Below are positions 23,979 through 26,729 of a stretch of 26,729 nt of DNA, piece by piece; the first letter of the stretch is position 1, and each line of letters opens with the position of its first letter. Location of the stretch: the NCBI GenBank assembly GCA_017560305.1, contig JAFYOF010000175.1, forward strand, positions 1 through 26,729. Reading direction: 5' to 3'. The notes beneath the pieces are model-generated. The model saw only the letters and a program-made list of their open reading frames with translations. It was not told the DNA's origin and did no database searches. The position numbers were made by a program, and so were the translations under genes. The DNA comes from Alistipes sp. GTDB taxonomy: Bacteria > Bacteroidota > Bacteroidia > Bacteroidales > Rikenellaceae.

Positions 23979-24000
23979 CGGATAGAGATATATTTGACCG

Positions 24001-24049
24001 AGGAGGTGCTTTTCAGCCGAAAACAGGCTGGAAAGAGCCTCCTTTGTTT
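24001..24049 (+). terminator. Long hairpin terminator of the GH20/LOG/GH32-like operon
   Basis: AGGAGGTGCTTTTCAGCC (24001-24018) pairs with GGCTGGAAAGAGCCTCCT (24026-24043), about 17 of 18 positions including G-U pairs, loop GAAAACA. It is followed by TTGTTTG. It starts 22 nt after the stop codon. Confidence 0.85.
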
Positions 24050-24326
24050 GCATATTGCATAATAATGCATAAAATGTAAATGTTGAGGTTTTGCACCCGA
24101 AAAGGGTACATCTGCTAAAGTTATTAACAAAATTCAGCGCTAAAAATAACGAAATGTAAGGTTTACAGCCACTTTGGGGCGATTTTTGGGCAAAAATAAA
24201 ACACCCCGAAATAAAATTTGTTAATAATTTCTTAACATTGGAGGTACAACATATGCTTTTTATTACTACCTTCGCATCGTTTTCACAAATAAAAATCGAA
24301 TTTTTTAACCAAAACAACTATTAATT
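24050..24326 (+). promoter_or_regulatory. AT-rich intergenic region upstream of the large lipoprotein gene
   Basis: No gene is supported here. A possible -7 box TACCTTCG lies at 24267-24274 (one mismatch to TAnnTTTG), without a clear TTTG 19-21 nt upstream. The leader after it is about 45-50 nt and A/T-rich. Small symmetric elements (ACCC-GAAAA-GGGT near 24098; TTTTT-GGGC-AAAAA near 24184) could be structural or regulator sites, but I cannot assign them. Confidence 0.4.
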
Positions 24327-26729
24327 ATGCGTACAATTTTGCGTAACACATTGATCTTTTGCTCATTGGTATTGATGGGCTTTGGATTCTCTGCTTGCTC
24401 AAATAATGATGTGCCAGAGCCAGTAGTTCCAGAGATGGCAGCTGCAGGTCAGGCTACTTCGTGGAATACTGCACAGGTTACAGTTTCTACAAAGTCTATT
24501 TCTGAGTGGGCTTGGATGGTTTTGCCTGCAAACGAGCAGGTTCCATCAGAGACAATTATTTTCAAGGATGGTACAACAGTGACAGGTGCTGATGGTGAGA
24601 TGACTATCAACATCGATGGCTTGAGCCGTTTGACTGAGTACTCTTTCTACGCTGCTGCAAAGTATGTAGACGAGTATCAGCAGGAGAAGTTCTACGAGGA
24701 TGTTGTTGTAGCTGAGTTCACTACTCCAGACTATGGTGAGGAGATCACTATCGTTAAGACAACTATCGAGGGTGCTGAGGTACATGTTAAGATTCCTGAG
24801 GATGTAAAGGCTCGCGGTAACGCTATCCGTTGGGGTCTTGCAAACAAGGCAATGTACAACAACAACAAGGTACAGTGGGGTCAGACTGACGCATCTATGT
24901 TGGATATGAACCTTGCAGTTTACACTCACTCTGCATTCCTTAACGATACTACTCTTCTCTTCGACGAGTACCACCGTTTCGAGCGTGATGAGAACGGCGA
25001 GTTGGTTCTCGACGAGTGGATGTTCGAGCCTATCTACTACTGGGATTTCGTAGCACCAGGTGAGCCATTGGTATTGATTATGGCTGAGGCTGCTTGGGGT
25101 GAGAGCGACTTCGGTTGGGGCGAAGGCTGGTACCGTGTTCCATTCGACTTCTATGGTTACTCTGACGCTATGTGGTTTGGTGATATGCCAAACGAGGAGG
25201 ATTACTGGGAGGAGGGTGCTTACCACAAGGTGGTTGAGTTCTCTTCTGCAGCTCCAGAGGCTTTCGAGGGCAGCGTTGAGGTTGGTACAGTAAACCTTGC
25301 TCCTAATGGTGGCGCTATCACATTGAACCCATCTGAGGAGGTATTCTGCTACAGCGTTGGCGTATTTGACAATGCAAGCTACATTGACTACACTGATATG
25401 TTCCTCGGCGGTGACGAGAGCTTGATGCAGTGGTTCTCTACTTCATACATCGGTATGTACTCTATCGGCTTCCAGACTTACTACGCTTCTGAGGGTCCAC
25501 TCGAGTTGGGTCTTTTGGATTACTTCTTGTGGGAGCTTGTTCCAGGTGCTGACTACCATGTTGTTGTAACAGCTATGCCTGGCGTAGACAGCGAGGATGG
25601 TATGGTTGCTGACCCATCTCGTCAGAACTTCCAGCATATCACATTCCAGATTCCAGACTTCACATTGCCAGCACCACAGATGCAGGTAACAGGTCTTGAG
25701 CCTACTTCAGCATACAAGGTTCGTTTCAATGTTAAGTGTCTCAACTGGCAGGAGGCTCCTATTGCAGAGGCATCTTACGCAATGAACTATGTTCGTGAGT
25801 TCGACGCCGAGATGGAGTACAACACTTACGAGTCACTTTGCGAGACTAACCGCGACTATGGTTATGTATTCTCTGAGGACGAGGTTGCACAGATGAACTC
25901 TGATGGTGGTGTTATCGTTGAGTTCGACTCACGCGAGAACGCACAGTCTCGTTTGGCTGTAATGGGCTGGAACGAGGAGGGTCGTCCAAGCACATTCGAG
26001 GGCGAGAACCCAACAGCAGTTGCTGAGGCTCGTTCAGCAGTGTTGCCAGACGCAGAGCCTATCGAGTCAACACTCTACGAGGATTTGGTAGGTGAGTGGA
26101 CTGCAACAGCAACAGTTCGCGTACAGAAGTACGGTAAGTTGGAGAGCGGCTCTTACGGTTACTACTATGAGTCTAAGGAGATGACTCGCAAGATTACTAT
26201 CGGCGATCTCTACTGCCCAGAGGCAATGACCGAGGAGGCTTACGAGATTTACGAGTCACAGGGCGTATCACGCCAGAAGGCTGATGCTTACTTCGCAGAG
26301 CTCAAGTCTGGTATCGAGACTTACAACGCTGCAGTTCGTGGTCAGAACCGCTTGCTCTGTACAGGTTGGGACTTCAACTTGAACGCAACAGCAACTTACA
26401 ACCCACTCGGCTTGGCAACTCCTTGGGATTTGTTCATCAACACCGATGGTTACAACGCATCAGCAGTTGAGCCTTTGATGTACGAGTTCGGTCCAAAGTG
26501 GTTCTTGCAGGTAGCAGAGGGTGGCCAGACAGCATTCGTTCCAGTTAACCCTAACCGCATCGCTCCTTTGACAAGCTGGACAAGCGGTACAGAGTACTAC
26601 TTGGTAGGTTGCGATTTGGAGAACGAGTATGCTAATGCAACTCCAGCAGACGAGGCTGATATGGATGACGCAAGCAAGTGGCCAAACATCCCAGTTGAGA
26701 TCTCTGAGGACAAGCAGACTGTAACTATC
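24327..26729 (+). CDS. Large surface lipoprotein, 3' end beyond the window (hypothetical)
   Basis: The reading frame stays open from ATG 24327 to the window edge, 801 codons without a stop. MRTILRNTLIFCSLVLMGFG followed by FSAC gives a type II signal peptide with lipidated Cys24, and SNNDVPEPVVPE after it is acidic, as in exported Bacteroidetes lipoproteins. Residues about 45-130 look like an Fn3/Ig-type domain (ATSWNTAQVTVSTKS, INIDGLSRLTEYSFYAAA, VVVAEFTTPDY). At least one more such unit ends near 'ITFQIPDF', followed by a fresh start at 'PQMQVTGLEPTSAYKVRFNV'. A further domain begins near 'LVGEWTATATVRVQKYG'. It is rich in Tyr, Trp, Glu and Asp, with no catalytic motif recognised. Codon use (GGT, CGT, CCA/CCT, TCT/TCA, AAC) matches the ATPase genes and not the adjacent glycosidases, suggesting abundant expression. 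Possible roles are adhesin, glycan binding or a structural surface protein. Confidence 0.85.
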   Translation, partial: MRTILRNTLIFCSLVLMGFGFSACSNNDVPEPVVPEMAAAGQATSWNTAQVTVSTKSISEWAWMVLPANEQVPSETIIFKDGTTVTGADGEMTINIDGLSRLTEYSFYAAAKYVDEYQQEKFYEDVVVAEFTTPDYGEEITIVKTTIEGAEVHVKIPEDVKARGNAIRWGLANKAMYNNNKVQWGQTDASMLDMNLAVYTHSAFLNDTTLLFDEYHRFERDENGELVLDEWMFEPIYYWDFVAPGEPLVLIMAEAAWGESDFGWGEGWYRVPFDFYGYSDAMWFGDMPNEEDYWEEGAYHKVVEFSSAAPEAFEGSVEVGTVNLAPNGGAITLNPSEEVFCYSVGVFDNASYIDYTDMFLGGDESLMQWFSTSYIGMYSIGFQTYYASEGPLELGLLDYFLWELVPGADYHVVVTAMPGVDSEDGMVADPSRQNFQHITFQIPDFTLPAPQMQVTGLEPTSAYKVRFNVKCLNWQEAPIAEASYAMNYVREFDAEMEYNTYESLCETNRDYGYVFSEDEVAQMNSDGGVIVEFDSRENAQSRLAVMGWNEEGRPSTFEGENPTAVAEARSAVLPDAEPIESTLYEDLVGEWTATATVRVQKYGKLESGSYGYYYESKEMTRKITIGDLYCPEAMTEEAYEIYESQGVSRQKADAYFAELKSGIETYNAAVRGQNRLLCTGWDFNLNATATYNPLGLATPWDLFINTDGYNASAVEPLMYEFGPKWFLQVAEGGQTAFVPVNPNRIAPLTSWTSGTEYYLVGCDLENEYANATPADEADMDDASKWPNIPVEISEDKQTVTI

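Noticed and set aside
23688..24317. Minus-strand open frame of 209 codons running from the intergenic region into the GH32-like gene
   Set aside because: It covers the terminator hairpin and most of the intergenic region, then continues antisense through the GH32-like C-terminus; no family resemblance and no promoter were seen.
24546..25226. Minus-strand open frame of 226 codons inside the large lipoprotein gene
   Set aside because: The plus-strand frame has a lipoprotein signal and stays open for 801 codons; the minus frame is explained by strong codon bias.
1..26729. CRISPR array, insertion sequence, integrase, attachment site or phage gene
   Set aside because: I saw no regularly spaced repeats, transposase or integrase motifs, or target-site duplications. 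The tRNA-Gln 3' end is directly followed by a terminator, with no duplicated tRNA fragment noticed.

Overview
The window reads as a chromosomal segment of an anaerobic Bacteroidota bacterium, most likely order Bacteroidales; an Alistipes/Rikenellaceae-type genome is my guess and not demonstrated. Support comes from TAnnTTTG-type -7 promoter boxes upstream of several genes (one with a perfect TTTG-19 nt-TAnnTTTG layout), weak or absent Shine-Dalgarno sequences, a V/A-type ATPase operon of the reduced E-DUF2764-A-B-D-I-K kind known from Bacteroidetes and Chlamydiae, lipoproteins and signal-peptide-bearing glycosidases, a TonB-receptor-like outer-membrane barrel, and a LytTR two-component pair.

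Layout. (1) 1-7123, plus strand: the 3' part of a V-type ATPase operon, with the tail of subunit E, a DUF2764 protein, subunits A, B, D, I and K, closed by a strong intrinsic terminator. The proteolipid keeps the spacing of the Na+-binding ligands of the Enterococcus hirae ring. (2) 7124-8611: a large intergenic palindrome, then a monocistronic iron-type alcohol/aldehyde dehydrogenase with its own promoter and terminators. (3) 8615-8742, minus: tRNA-Gln(CTG) with a consensus promoter. (4) 8792-11120, minus: a secreted GH78 (alpha-L-rhamnosidase-like) enzyme. (5) 11137-17143, minus: a probable envelope-response module read in the order sensor kinase, LytTR regulator, Spy/CpxP-like periplasmic protein, TonB-receptor-like outer-membrane barrel, with structured intergenic DNA and a palindrome lying on the barrel-gene promoter. 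(6) 17207-18545, minus: gamma-carbonic-anhydrase-family protein and MazG pyrophosphohydrolase, possibly transcribed into the kinase gene. (7) 18632-24049, plus: a GH20 beta-hexosaminidase, a LOG-family nucleotide-binding protein and a GH32-like lipoprotein, ending at a long hairpin terminator. (8) 24327 to the window end, plus: an incomplete large lipoprotein gene (at least 801 codons) with codon use resembling the ATPase genes.

How it fits together. The ATPase would interconvert ATP and an ion gradient, probably Na+. The dehydrogenase would handle NAD(P)H-linked aldehyde reduction. The three glycosidases and the surface lipoprotein suggest foraging on host or plant glycans, although no SusC/SusD pair is visible. 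The kinase/regulator/Spy/barrel cluster looks like an outer-membrane stress or ligand circuit. The most unusual observation is that the extracytoplasmic sensor loop of the kinase closely resembles the RNA-binding (cold-shock/OB-fold) domain of transcription terminator Rho.
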